Shown piece by piece: positions 8,089-17,886 of a DNA stretch of 64,000 bases (the first letter of the stretch is position 1; each line of letters opens with the position of its first letter). The DNA comes from Paenibacillus tuaregi. Lineage in GTDB: Bacteria; Bacillota; Bacilli; Paenibacillales; Paenibacillaceae. The position numbers and the translations under genes are program-made. A model generated the notes under the pieces. The model saw only the letters and a list, made by a program, of their open reading frames with translations. It did no database searches and was not told where the DNA came from. Location of the stretch: positions 1,716,503 to 1,780,502 of the forward strand of contig NZ_LT575476.1 of assembly GCF_900086655.1 (NCBI RefSeq), written 5' to 3'.

Positions 8089-9366
8089 ATGAAATCTTTT
8101 AGAACCTGGAACATTGGCAGATGGAGACAGAGGTTGATGCAGGTGCTCGCGATGGGCCGCACCTTTATGCTGCTCATGGTGTTGTCGATAGTGTTTTTTA
8201 TTTTACTGGCAATTGGCGGGTTGACGGAGCGGAGCTTGAATAGTTCCCCGGTGTCTTCCATGAAGGGATTTGCGGCCTCGCTGTCCAGCCGTTTTTTTGA
8301 GGAAATAGTGGGTATGGAGGTACCCCATCTCGGCAGTGGTCAGGGACCCTCTGCCCTGTCTGCCAAGAATATGACGAATTTTGCATTTCAGCTGCTGACT
8401 AATGTGAATCCATCTGATCCTAAAAGTCTGCTGGCCCGTGAGGTGCCGGGTCTTGGCGCGAATAACCCCGTACTGTTAAGAAATGGCTCGGGAAATAAAG
8501 GGGTGGACGCTCCTGAGGATTATAATCCGAACTCCCGCAAGCCGCAGCGGGCTGACGCCACACCGGACAAGGAGCCGGCTGGCCAGGATAACGGGAAGAA
8601 AGGGAACTCTACCGATAAAAGTCAAGGCTCTAAACCAGGGAGCAAAAAAGTGGTTATGATTTATCATTCACATCCACAAGAGTCGTACAATCCGCTGCTG
8701 GGAGCTTCCGACGACAACCCCAGCTCGGCCAACTTTTCTAAGAATGTCGGGTTAGTCGGCAGTATGGTGTCCAAAGAACTGGAGCGCAAAGGACTTGCCA
8801 CCCTTCACTCACTAGCGGATTATGCCTCCACCGTGAAGAACTACAACTACAATTATTCTTATAAATACTCCAGGGCGACTGTAAAGGAAGCAATCTCCCA
8901 GAACAAAGATCTGACTTATTTCATTGATATCCACAGAGATTCCCAGCCTTATAAAAAGACCACAGCAACCATTAAGGGCACGACCTATGCGCAGGTGTAC
9001 TTTATTATAGGTCACGCCAATCCGAATTGGCGCAAGAATGAGGCTTTTGCAAGCCAGATTCACAATCGGCTGGAGAAAAGCTATCCGGGCGTCTCCCGGG
9101 GAATATGGGGTAAGACATCGGCTCAGGGGAATGGCGAATATAATCAATCCTTCTCTTCTAACAGTGTGCTGATTGAGGTTGGGGGAATTGACAATACTAA
9201 GGAAGAGCTGGAACGCACGTCCAAGATTCTGGCAGATATGATTGCTGAGGTATATTGGAGCGAGCAGAAAGCCAAGAAAGTGGATACGCCGAAAAAGACA
9301 GAACCTAAAGAAGGCAAATCCAAAAATACAGCACAAGCGGGGGATCCGGTTCCTCCGCATGCATAA
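8089..9366 (+). CDS. spoIIP: Stage II sporulation protein P
   Basis: Cell-wall hydrolase (amidase and endopeptidase) that works with SpoIID and SpoIIM to thin septal peptidoglycan and drive engulfment. The 425-aa protein has one membrane span (about 25-45), a low-complexity linker (about 150-185) and the catalytic SpoIIP domain. That domain shows VVMIYHSHPQESYNPLLG, YFIDIHRDSQPY and SVLIEVGGIDNTKEEL, with the His and Glu expected for zinc and catalysis. A Lys-rich tail ends the protein. Start chosen at ATG 8089 (ggagg at 8072-8076, 12 nt away); ATG 8077 is also in frame but touches the ggagg. Lies between gpr and lepA, as in Bacillus. Confidence 0.94.
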   Translation: MKSFRTWNIGRWRQRLMQVLAMGRTFMLLMVLSIVFFILLAIGGLTERSLNSSPVSSMKGFAASLSSRFFEEIVGMEVPHLGSGQGPSALSAKNMTNFAFQLLTNVNPSDPKSLLAREVPGLGANNPVLLRNGSGNKGVDAPEDYNPNSRKPQRADATPDKEPAGQDNGKKGNSTDKSQGSKPGSKKVVMIYHSHPQESYNPLLGASDDNPSSANFSKNVGLVGSMVSKELERKGLATLHSLADYASTVKNYNYNYSYKYSRATVKEAISQNKDLTYFIDIHRDSQPYKKTTATIKGTTYAQVYFIIGHANPNWRKNEAFASQIHNRLEKSYPGVSRGIWGKTSAQGNGEYNQSFSSNSVLIEVGGIDNTKEELERTSKILADMIAEVYWSEQKAKKVDTPKKTEPKEGKSKNTAQAGDPVPPHA

Positions 9367-9402
9367 ACATCAGCCCCTGTTGGCGTCTAAGGAGGAAGTA
9401 TA

Positions 9403-9921
9403 ATGAAACGAACGGTTAGAAAAATGCTTCTGTATGGCCTCATTCTGGCTGCAGGGGCTACGCTTGGCATGCAGCTGTCAGGCACTTCCTTGGGAAACCA
9501 AGCGAATCCAGTAAGGCCGAATACGATTGCTGGAACCGGAGCTTCAGCCTCAGGACAGACCTCGGGCGGGCAGCTGCCCGCCCAGACGGGAGGGTGGGTG
9601 CTTCAGCCCGTTGCAGGTGGGCAAGGCCTGGCCCTGGTACCTGCGGCACAGGATGGACAAGCTACCCTTCAGCAGGTTACACAGCAGACCGTCCAGCAGC
9701 AGACCGTCCAGCAGCAGGTCGCCCAGCAGCAGTCAACCCAGCAGGCGGTGCAGAGCCAGGCGGCAACGGGGGCGCTGCAGACACCCGGCACCCTCCTGCT
9801 TCCGGAAGCCCAGCAGACACCTATTGACCGGTTTGCTGACCGGACAGGCCAGCTGCTTCAGCAGGCTTCCCAGAGCGGGATTAAGTGGGTCGTGTCCTTG
9901 TTCGGTTCATTAACGAATTAG
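9403..9921 (+). CDS. Membrane-anchored Q-rich protein at the yqxA position
   Basis: Unrecognised 172-aa protein. It has an N-terminal membrane anchor or uncleaved signal (KMLLYGLILAAGATLGMQL) and a Gly/Ala/Gln-rich middle. A Gln repeat lies around residues 88-122, made at DNA level by reiterated cagcag-accgtc units. The C-terminus looks amphipathic (DRFADRTGQLLQQAS, IKWVVSLFGSL). Start ATG with aaggaggaag upstream; 36 bp after spoIIP, so probably in the same transcript. In B. subtilis the gene between spoIIP and lepA is yqxA, also a small protein with one N-terminal span and a GMQ motif. This may be its divergent counterpart, but I infer that from position and topology only. Confidence 0.75.
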   Translation: MKRTVRKMLLYGLILAAGATLGMQLSGTSLGNQANPVRPNTIAGTGASASGQTSGGQLPAQTGGWVLQPVAGGQGLALVPAAQDGQATLQQVTQQTVQQQTVQQQVAQQQSTQQAVQSQAATGALQTPGTLLLPEAQQTPIDRFADRTGQLLQQASQSGIKWVVSLFGSLTN

Positions 9922-10044
9922 CCATATTCCCGCCGGGTACGGAGAGAACCCGCATTTTGTGCCTCACGAAACGTGCGTTTCTTTAGTTCTTTCCGTATGA
10001 TATAATAAATTGATTATACTTAGGTTCTTTGGTGGGGGTAAGGA

Positions 10045-11862
<1,818 letters not shown>

Positions 11863-11943
11863 GCGGGATTACGGAGAAAAGGAAAGCTGGCGTAGCATTG
11901 ATGGAGACAAGGCATAGTTCATTTAATAAATAAGAAGGAGATA

Positions 11944-12049
11944 GGAATATGTCTTTCAAGAGTTTACGTCCGCCTTTGGGAGCCCTTTGCTACTGTTTAG
12001 TCTAATCAAAGCAAAGGGCCGACAAGAAGCGGCTGGAAAAGACATATCC
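11944..12049. repeat. Composite palindrome after lepA
   Basis: Nested inverted repeats: outer arms GGAATATGTCTTTC (11944-11957) and GAAAAGACATATCC (12036-12049); inner arms GCCCTTTGCT (11982-11991) and AGCAAAGGGC (12010-12019), perfect over 10 bp. The left arm contains a tiny ORF (11949-12005, 18 codons) preceded by agaaggagat, a good ribosome-binding sequence. The left arm also has GTCCGCCTTTG, shared with the core of the 200-bp intergenic elements elsewhere in the window. Function unknown. It could be a decayed mobile element or an RNA structure in the lepA 3' region. Confidence 0.6.
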
Positions 12050-12097
12050 AATCCCTACTGTAACTTATTAAATCGCAAACGACTTGTCAAAGCACTG

Positions 12098-12124
12098 AAG
12101 GAAAGCCGCGAGGCTTTCCTTTTT
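12098..12124 (+). terminator. Intrinsic terminator of lepA
   Basis: AAGGAAAGCC, a gcga loop and GGCTTTCCTT running into a T tract form a standard terminator. Confidence 0.9.
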
Positions 12125-12249
12125 CCATAAGATTAGAAGGTAAAAAAGAGGAAGACAAGAACAGAGAGTAAGAGAATAACCTTTATCCAGAAAAGGTAGA
12201 TACCAGCTAAGTTTTAATTCTGAAGCTTTGAAGGCAGGAGGGCAGCAAT

Positions 12250-13470
12250 ATGCTAAATACAAATCAATTCAAGGCAGATCGGGCAGATGAACCCCGCAAT
12301 TTGAAGGACACTGCACCGAAAGCCGTTTATATACACATTCCGTTTTGTACAAATAAATGTTTCTACTGTGATTTCAACTCTTATGTACTCAAGGATCAGC
12401 CGGTCATGGATTATTTGAGGGCTTTGGATCGTGAGATGGAACTTACTGTTCAGGCGACTCCACCAGATGTGATTGATACGATCTTTGTGGGAGGTGGAAC
12501 ACCCACAGTTTTGAAGCCTGATGAAATGCAGTATTTCTTAAGCTCAGTCCGCAAGCATTTCCCGAAATGGGCGGATAATATGGAATTTACGATGGAGGCC
12601 AATCCGGGCACAACGGATTTGGAGAAGCTTGCCGTGATGAAAGACGGTGGGGTAAACCGGGTCAGCTTCGGAGTCCAGGCGTTTCAGAATGAGCTGCTTG
12701 GCGGCATTGGCCGGATTCATAACACGGATGATGTGTACCGGAGCTTGGAGAATGCGCAAAAAGCCGGAATCACGAATATGTCAATTGATCTGATGTTCGG
12801 GCTCCCGAACCAGACTGTAGAAATGCTGGATCAGAGCATCACGAAAGCTCTGGCGCTTGGTCTTCCGCATTACTCCATATACAGTCTTAAGGTGGAGGAG
12901 AATACGCTTTTCCATACCATGTATCAGAAGAATCAGCTTCCGCTTCCCGATGAAGAGGATGAGCTTCAAATGTACCTACTGCTGATGTCCCGTATGAAAG
13001 AAGCGGGGTATAAGCAGTATGAGATCAGTAATTTTGCCAAGCCTGGGTTCGAGAGCAGGCACAATATGACCTACTGGCGCAATGAAGATTATTATGGACT
13101 TGGGGCTGGAGCCCACGGATATGTGGGAGGACAGCGTCATATCAATATTAAGGGGGTCAATCCTTACAACGAAGCTGCGGCCAACGGCCTTCCGCGCATG
13201 GAGCAGTTTGAAGTAACCTCTGCGGAAGCAATGGAGGACTTTGTTATGGTTGGACTCCGGGTTCTGGACGGAATCCAGAGCCGCCGGTTTGTGGAACAGT
13301 TCGGTATATCTATAGAAGAGAAATTCCGTGCGCCTCTGAATAAGATGCTAAAGGCCGGACTGTTGGAGAAGACGGAAGAATTTGAAGGTTACAAGCTGAG
13401 TGAGAAGGGTGTTTTGTTTGGCAATGAGGTATTTGCGGAATTTATCGGCAGCCTGACAAGCCAAAATTAG
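12250..13470 (+). CDS. hemW: Radical SAM heme chaperone HemW (HemN-like)
   Basis: Radical SAM protein of the oxygen-independent coproporphyrinogen oxidase superfamily. HemW members are now regarded as heme chaperones rather than oxidases. The 406-aa protein has the CxxxCxxC cluster motif at residues 33-40 (CTNKCFYC), followed by D-F where true HemN has a fourth Cys; this supports HemW. VGGGTPT and the SFGVQAF segment mark SAM binding. The HemW C-terminal domain is present (VMVGLRVLDGIQ). ATG 12250 follows aggagg. In Bacillus hemW lies between lepA and hrcA, as here. Confidence 0.93.
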   Translation: MLNTNQFKADRADEPRNLKDTAPKAVYIHIPFCTNKCFYCDFNSYVLKDQPVMDYLRALDREMELTVQATPPDVIDTIFVGGGTPTVLKPDEMQYFLSSVRKHFPKWADNMEFTMEANPGTTDLEKLAVMKDGGVNRVSFGVQAFQNELLGGIGRIHNTDDVYRSLENAQKAGITNMSIDLMFGLPNQTVEMLDQSITKALALGLPHYSIYSLKVEENTLFHTMYQKNQLPLPDEEDELQMYLLLMSRMKEAGYKQYEISNFAKPGFESRHNMTYWRNEDYYGLGAGAHGYVGGQRHINIKGVNPYNEAAANGLPRMEQFEVTSAEAMEDFVMVGLRVLDGIQSRRFVEQFGISIEEKFRAPLNKMLKAGLLEKTEEFEGYKLSEKGVLFGNEVFAEFIGSLTSQN

Positions 13471-13633
13471 TTGGCTAAGATACTTGATTTAATTTAATAA
13501 AGGATTGAATTTGAAGAGTTCCACATGCCTGAGTTCTGCATATCCTGCATAAATATAGATAATTATGTATTGAAATCTTATACGCCTTGCTGTATATTTA
13601 TTCATATTATGATTCAGCTCAGGGGGCAGTACA

Positions 13634-14095
13634 ATGACAGTGGTATGCAGACAGGCGGTATTATCGGATGTGGATCCGCTTTTTGAAATGATTGAGGAAT
13701 ATGCACGCCAGGGAATTATGCTGCCGCGTTCCCGTAAGGTGCTGGAGCGTCAAATCGGGGATTTTGTTGTAGCGGAAGTTGATGGAGTTGTGGTTGGGTG
13801 CGGTTCTTTATGTCTTCTCGGCCAAGATTTGGTTGAGGTGCGCTCCTTGGGGATTTCCGAAGGCTATAAGGGGATGGGCATTGGCTCCAAAATTATTGAG
13901 GAACTGATCAAGCAGGCAAGAGAACGCCAAATCCCCAAAATCATGGCTTTGACCTACGAAGTTTCATTTTTCAAGAAAAACGGGTTCACCGTAGTGGATA
14001 AAGAGATTTTTCCCGAAAAGGTCTGGACAGATTGCGTAAGCTGCCCTAAGCAGCACGCCTGTGATGAAATAGCTGTGCTTAAGATGTTAAGCTGA
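13634..14095 (+). CDS. GNAT N-acetyltransferase, short ArgA-like
   Basis: A 153-aa acetyltransferase with the GNAT acetyl-CoA motif VRSLGISEGYKGMGIGSKI (about residues 75-93). The layout resembles short stand-alone N-acetylglutamate synthase-like proteins (ArgA-type), including the late KKNGFTVVDKEIFPEKVW segment. A CVSCPKQHAC motif near the C-terminus (about 135-144) could bind metal. ATG follows aggggg. Monocistronic: it ends at a terminator at 14111. The substrate is unproven; an arginine-biosynthesis role is family inference, and no arg genes are nearby. Confidence 0.82.
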   Translation: MTVVCRQAVLSDVDPLFEMIEEYARQGIMLPRSRKVLERQIGDFVVAEVDGVVVGCGSLCLLGQDLVEVRSLGISEGYKGMGIGSKIIEELIKQARERQIPKIMALTYEVSFFKKNGFTVVDKEIFPEKVWTDCVSCPKQHACDEIAVLKMLS

Positions 14096-14110
14096 CTTTG
14101 ATAGATTCAG

Positions 14111-14150
14111 AACACTGCTCAATCGGCATTTGCTGATGGCAGTGTTTTTT
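14111..14150 (+). terminator. Intrinsic terminator after the GNAT gene
   Basis: AACACTGC pairs with GCAGTGTT at 14139-14146 and is followed by a T tract. Confidence 0.85.
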
Positions 14151-14211
14151 GTTGTGAGCGGATTCTCCTATATTCTATAAAAAATATATTCCTCTAATGG
14201 TACATTTATCC

Positions 14212-14217
14212 TATAAT
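14212..14217 (+). promoter_or_regulatory. Possible -10 box for the secreted protease
   Basis: A perfect TATAAT lies 44 bp before the chosen start codon. No good -35 hexamer is seen 16-18 bp upstream. It overlaps an alternative upstream ATG (14216), which argues against that ATG as the start. Confidence 0.4.
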
Positions 14218-14260
14218 GGTGAAATGCGAGCATGCAAATAAGGCAGAATGGGGAAAAAAG

Positions 14261-15853
14261 ATGAAGAAAGTCATATTGTTGGTGTTATTGCTGTCGATGG
14301 TTTTACCGGCTGCTGTATTTGGAGCAAGCCAAGAGATTTCTGTTTCGATTGACGGGGTTAAGCTGCAATTTTCCAGCAAGCCGATACAGGAGAACGGAAC
14401 AACCCTTGTTCCTCTAAGGACTATTTTTGAGGGATTAGGCGCAAGTGTGAAATGGGATGCCAAGACCCAGACGGTGAAGGCTTCCAAGAATGGGGTTAAT
14501 ATCGCGATTACTATGGGGCAGAAGTTTGCAATCAAGGATGGAAATAAAATACAGTTAACTACAAAACCTCGTACCATCTTGGGGGTAACTTATGTTCCGC
14601 TTCGTTTTATCGGTGAATCATTTGGCAGCACTATTGAGGTTCATGGGAAAGAGATTAATATCGTTTCTCCTGTTCCCCCATCTTTTGAATACAGTGCAAA
14701 GGACAATTCAGCACAGACGACAACTCCACCGGCCCAAGCACCGAATCCATCAACGGTTCCGTCAACTTCAACTACATCGGTCCAGGAGATCGGGAAGCTG
14801 TCCAACCGGGTAGTGTACATTGAAACGTACGATGCTTCAAATAAGGTGTTGGCCTCGGGGAGCGGGGTTGTAATCAGCTCGGACGGCAAGATTATCACGA
14901 ATTATCATGTTATTGACGAAGCCGCATCCGTCAAGGTTGAGTTCAATGACCAACGTTCTTTTACAACCTCAATTATTTTAAGCAAGGATGAGAGCCGTGA
15001 CTTGGCATTATTAAAAATTCCTGCAACTAATCTTGCGGCAGTAACTATGGGTGACTCTACGACGCTCCAATTGGGAGAGGAGGTTGTAGCCATTGGTTCC
15101 CCTCTAGGGTTCAAGAATTCACTGACCAGCGGAGTAATCAGTCAAACCTTAAGAAATGTACAAGGTCAGAATTACATACAGATCTCTACTCCAATTGACC
15201 ATGGAAGCAGTGGCGGCGCCCTGTTTAATATGAAAGGGGAACTGGTGGGGATTACATCGGCATTGATTGAAAGCTCAGCCAGCATTAATCTGGCGATTCC
15301 ATCAAGCGATGTTAAGGCCTTTTTGGCTAAACCTCAAGTTGAGCAGAAGCTGAGCCCCTCTGTTCAGCAGAAGCCTTCGACCGGTTCAACCGGGAAAGCG
15401 ATGGACTCTAAAACCCTGGAGGATTACTTAAACAAGAATTATGGATCGCTTTCCTTCAAGGGAGTAGATCTGGATTTCGATTGGGATGTGATGTCCTCAT
15501 CTGACGGGAAGAGATTTCTCATTGGCGGCACGATGTCGGATGGCATGCAATGGGCGGATTGGGCCGATAAGCAGATGGATACCGGGATGGCTTTCCCAAG
15601 TTTAATTTTATACATGTCTGATGAACTAAAAGACAAACTTCATTTGACGGATACTTTCTTTTCATTGTATCTAGATGTTCATATGAGTAAGTACCCTAAC
15701 AGTTTTCCAGCCGAGTCGATCTCCAGAGAAGGAAGCGGATATCGTTTGAATTATAATTTCATCTATGGTTCGGTGGACTACAAATCAGGCTACTTATTCT
15801 ATAACTTGGACCCTACGGATGAGGATAGTATTCAATCAGTGGAAATCGATTAA
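14261..15853 (+). CDS. Secreted trypsin-like (HtrA-type) serine protease with stalk domain
   Basis: A 530-aa exported protein. Residues 1-21 form a signal peptide (MKKVILLVLLLSMVLPAAVF). Residues about 25-125 match the copper-amine-oxidase-type N-terminal stalk domain (TTLVPLRTIFEGLGASVKWD, TYVPLRFIGESFG), usually a surface-binding module in Paenibacillus. Residues about 185-360 are an S1C-like protease with His in ITNYHVID (about 214), Asp in SRDLALLKI (about 245) and Ser in HGSSGGALFN (about 315). No PDZ domain is recognisable. The last 160 residues form an unassigned domain. ATG 14261 was preferred over 14216 because the signal peptide begins there. Likely an envelope or secreted protein-quality protease. 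Confidence 0.85.
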   Translation: MKKVILLVLLLSMVLPAAVFGASQEISVSIDGVKLQFSSKPIQENGTTLVPLRTIFEGLGASVKWDAKTQTVKASKNGVNIAITMGQKFAIKDGNKIQLTTKPRTILGVTYVPLRFIGESFGSTIEVHGKEINIVSPVPPSFEYSAKDNSAQTTTPPAQAPNPSTVPSTSTTSVQEIGKLSNRVVYIETYDASNKVLASGSGVVISSDGKIITNYHVIDEAASVKVEFNDQRSFTTSIILSKDESRDLALLKIPATNLAAVTMGDSTTLQLGEEVVAIGSPLGFKNSLTSGVISQTLRNVQGQNYIQISTPIDHGSSGGALFNMKGELVGITSALIESSASINLAIPSSDVKAFLAKPQVEQKLSPSVQQKPSTGSTGKAMDSKTLEDYLNKNYGSLSFKGVDLDFDWDVMSSSDGKRFLIGGTMSDGMQWADWADKQMDTGMAFPSLILYMSDELKDKLHLTDTFFSLYLDVHMSKYPNSFPAESISREGSGYRLNYNFIYGSVDYKSGYLFYNLDPTDEDSIQSVEID

Positions 15854-15891
15854 CAGGGAATAGAACATCCTGTTAATTAACCATTGATCAT

Positions 15892-15937
15892 AACACAGCT
15901 CTATCTGCACTTAGGTGTAGATGGAGCTGTGTTTTGT
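15892..15937. terminator. Terminator between the protease and the convergent acetyltransferase
   Basis: A 19-bp hairpin has arms starting AACACAGCTCTATCTGCAC and ending in GAGCTGTGTT with a TTAG loop, followed on the plus strand by a T-rich run. It lies between two convergent genes and may serve both. Confidence 0.85.
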
Positions 15938-15971
15938 TTGTGGCGGGCGAACAGAAAAAAAACACTGTTTA

Positions 15972-16514
15972 TCATTTGCGATACTCAATCAGCCAGCAGT
16001 CCCGGAATTCTCCCTCGTGAAGTTCCCGTTTAGGAAGAAGCTTGACTCTTGTAAAACCGCATTTTTCATAACATTTCAGAGCTTTTGTATTTCTGGTTTG
16101 CGGGTCCATAACTACCCGATCGGCCTTTTTGTCGTCGATTATAAATCGGGTCATACTTGTGACCAGTAAGGTACCAATTCCTTTATCCCTATATTCATCT
16201 TCACCTATAAATTGGTCTATGCCGTAAATACTCTCGTTCTCACATCCAGCCCCGTATCCATATTTTTCTTTCGTTTTATCATCTAAAGTATAGAATTGAA
16301 TATACCCAATCGCTTGATCATCATACTCTACGATACATCTGACTTCTTCATCCCCCGAAGCATAGAAGACGCTGATTACTTTGTCCAAGTCAAACGGGTT
16401 GTCTCTTCCCTCATAAAATTCAAGGACGGCCGGGTTGGAAAGCCATTTAACCAAAACAGAGCTGTCCTCTGCTTCTAGCTCACGGACCTTTAACCTTCCA
16501 TTTTGGAATAACAT
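15972..16514 (-). CDS. AAC(6')-like GNAT acetyltransferase
   Basis: A 180-aa acetyltransferase whose whole length reads like the aminoglycoside 6'-N-acetyltransferase domain of the AAC(6')-Ie type. Shared-looking blocks are VLEFYEGRD, YGIDQFIGEDEYRDKGIGT (the acetyl-CoA motif), VVMDPQTRN with KALKCYEKCGF, and ELHEGEFRDCWLIEYR. It may acetylate aminoglycosides or a related amine; resistance is inference only. ATG 16514 follows ggagag at about 11 nt; the GTG at 16526 is nearly on top of that site. It is a lone minus-strand gene between the protease and hrcA, where Bacillus has none, suggesting an accessory acquisition. Base composition is visibly more AT-rich than in its neighbours. Confidence 0.83.
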   Translation of the reverse strand: MLFQNGRLKVRELEAEDSSVLVKWLSNPAVLEFYEGRDNPFDLDKVISVFYASGDEEVRCIVEYDDQAIGYIQFYTLDDKTKEKYGYGAGCENESIYGIDQFIGEDEYRDKGIGTLLVTSMTRFIIDDKKADRVVMDPQTRNTKALKCYEKCGFTRVKLLPKRELHEGEFRDCWLIEYRK

Positions 16515-16612
16515 AATATATCTCACTCTCCAATTGTTATTGTATAGGTTGGTTGGGGAATTTTAGAAATCCCATGATGATTTAATTTTATCACAGGCAA
16601 TTGTTGCGAAAT

Positions 16613-16664
16613 AACATTTCACATGCCTGCCTAACGAGTAAATCAATAGTTCATCTTATATAGG
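16613..16664. repeat. Right-end fragment of the short palindromic element
   Basis: ACATTTCACATGCCTGCC (16614-16631) followed by GAGTAAATCAATAGTTCATC and TTATATAG matches the right half of the element at 7827-7953. The left half is missing or unrecognisable. Confidence 0.6.
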
Positions 16665-16686
16665 CCTTGAATCCTGCCGTGCTGAC

Positions 16687-16716
16687 TTGACAATAGCCAT
16701 ATGGTTTTGGTATTTT
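16687..16716 (+). promoter_or_regulatory. Sigma-A promoter of the hrcA heat-shock operon
   Basis: A perfect TTGACA (16687-16692) is followed after 18 bp by TATTTT (16711-16716). The CIRCE operator begins 11 bp further on, the usual place for HrcA repression. Confidence 0.8.
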
Positions 16717-16727
16717 TGTATTAACGA

Positions 16728-16754
16728 TTAGCACTCGATAGAAGTGAGTGCTAA
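16728..16754 (+). promoter_or_regulatory. CIRCE operator (HrcA binding site)
   Basis: TTAGCACTC, nine bases, GAGTGCTAA: an exact match to the CIRCE consensus inverted repeat. HrcA, encoded just downstream, is expected to bind here and repress the operon until heat or misfolded protein titrates GroEL. Confidence 0.97.
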
Positions 16755-16804
16755 CGAACCGTGGTTGGATTACATGTACGATGAAGTCCGCTAGGAGGGA
16801 TATC

Positions 16805-17836
16805 ATGTTAACGGAACGGCAAAGAATGATTTTGACGGCTATTGTAGATGACTATATCCGTTCGGCTGAGCCTGTTGGCTCTCGGAGTATTTCCAAGCGT
16901 GGCGATGTTGGCTATAGTCCGGCTACCATTCGTAATGAGATGTCCGATTTGGAAGAACTCGGTTTCCTGGAACAGCCCCACACCTCTGCGGGGCGAATAC
17001 CTTCACATAAAGGCTACAGATACTATGTTGATCACCTGGTACCACCAGAAGCAATTGCTTCAGAGGAACTGATGCAGCTTAAGAACTTCTACGCTGAGAA
17101 GCTGAACGTGGTTGAACAGGTTATCCAGCATGCCGGCACCATTCTGTCTCATATGACGAATTACACTTCCATCCTCCTGGGACCGGAGGTTTTTCATACT
17201 TCGCTGCGCCATTTTCAGCTGTTATCCTTGAATGAAGATACGGCTGTGGCCATTGTGGTAACGAATACCGGCCAGGTGGAGAATAAGACGGTATCCATTC
17301 CGGCGGGTGTGTCCGTGTCCGAGATGGAGAAGGTCGTGAATCTGCTTAACCGCAAGCTGACCGGGGTGCCTATCTATAAGCTGAAGTCTGCTCTGTACAC
17401 AGAGCTGGGCCAGGAGCTGCAGCGGCATGTCTCCCACTTTGAGGAGATTATGACTGTGCTTGATCAGGCTCTAGATAGTGGAAAGGATGGCCAAAGGGTC
17501 TTCTTAAGCGGAACGACCAATATGCTTACCCAGCCGGAATTCCGGGATGTGGACAAAGTAAAAGGAATTCTGGATCTGCTCGAAGAGACTCCTACGCTGC
17601 TCAAGCTGCTTGTTCCCGCATCATCCGGAACAGGAATCCAGGTCCGTATTGGGACAGAGAACGATCATGCCGCCTTCGCGAACTGCAGTCTGATTACAGC
17701 GACTTATGCTGTTGAGGGAGAGGCGCTGGGAACTATCGGGATCTTAGGCCCGACCCGGATGGAATATGCCAGAGTTATTGCATTACTGAATATTTTATCC
17801 AGAGACATGACCAAATTTTTATCCAAACCAAACTAA
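16805..17836 (+). CDS. hrcA: Heat-inducible transcription repressor HrcA
   Basis: CIRCE-binding repressor of class I heat-shock genes. The 343-aa length equals B. subtilis HrcA. An N-terminal winged helix (MLTERQRMILTAIVDDYIRS, VGSRSISKRGD, SPATIRNEMSDLEELGFLEQ) is followed by a GAF-like domain and the conserved end GTIGILGPTRMEYARVI. ATG 16805 follows aggaggg; the upstream in-frame ATG at 16772 lacks a good site and extends beyond the family N-terminus. It is the first gene of hrcA-grpE-dnaK-dnaJ and represses its own operon through the CIRCE site 50 bp upstream. Confidence 0.97.
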   Translation: MLTERQRMILTAIVDDYIRSAEPVGSRSISKRGDVGYSPATIRNEMSDLEELGFLEQPHTSAGRIPSHKGYRYYVDHLVPPEAIASEELMQLKNFYAEKLNVVEQVIQHAGTILSHMTNYTSILLGPEVFHTSLRHFQLLSLNEDTAVAIVVTNTGQVENKTVSIPAGVSVSEMEKVVNLLNRKLTGVPIYKLKSALYTELGQELQRHVSHFEEIMTVLDQALDSGKDGQRVFLSGTTNMLTQPEFRDVDKVKGILDLLEETPTLLKLLVPASSGTGIQVRIGTENDHAAFANCSLITATYAVEGEALGTIGILGPTRMEYARVIALLNILSRDMTKFLSKPN

Positions 17837-17886
17837 TGTATGAATGAATTAATCGATTAACCGCATTTTAAGGAGGTGAATACATC

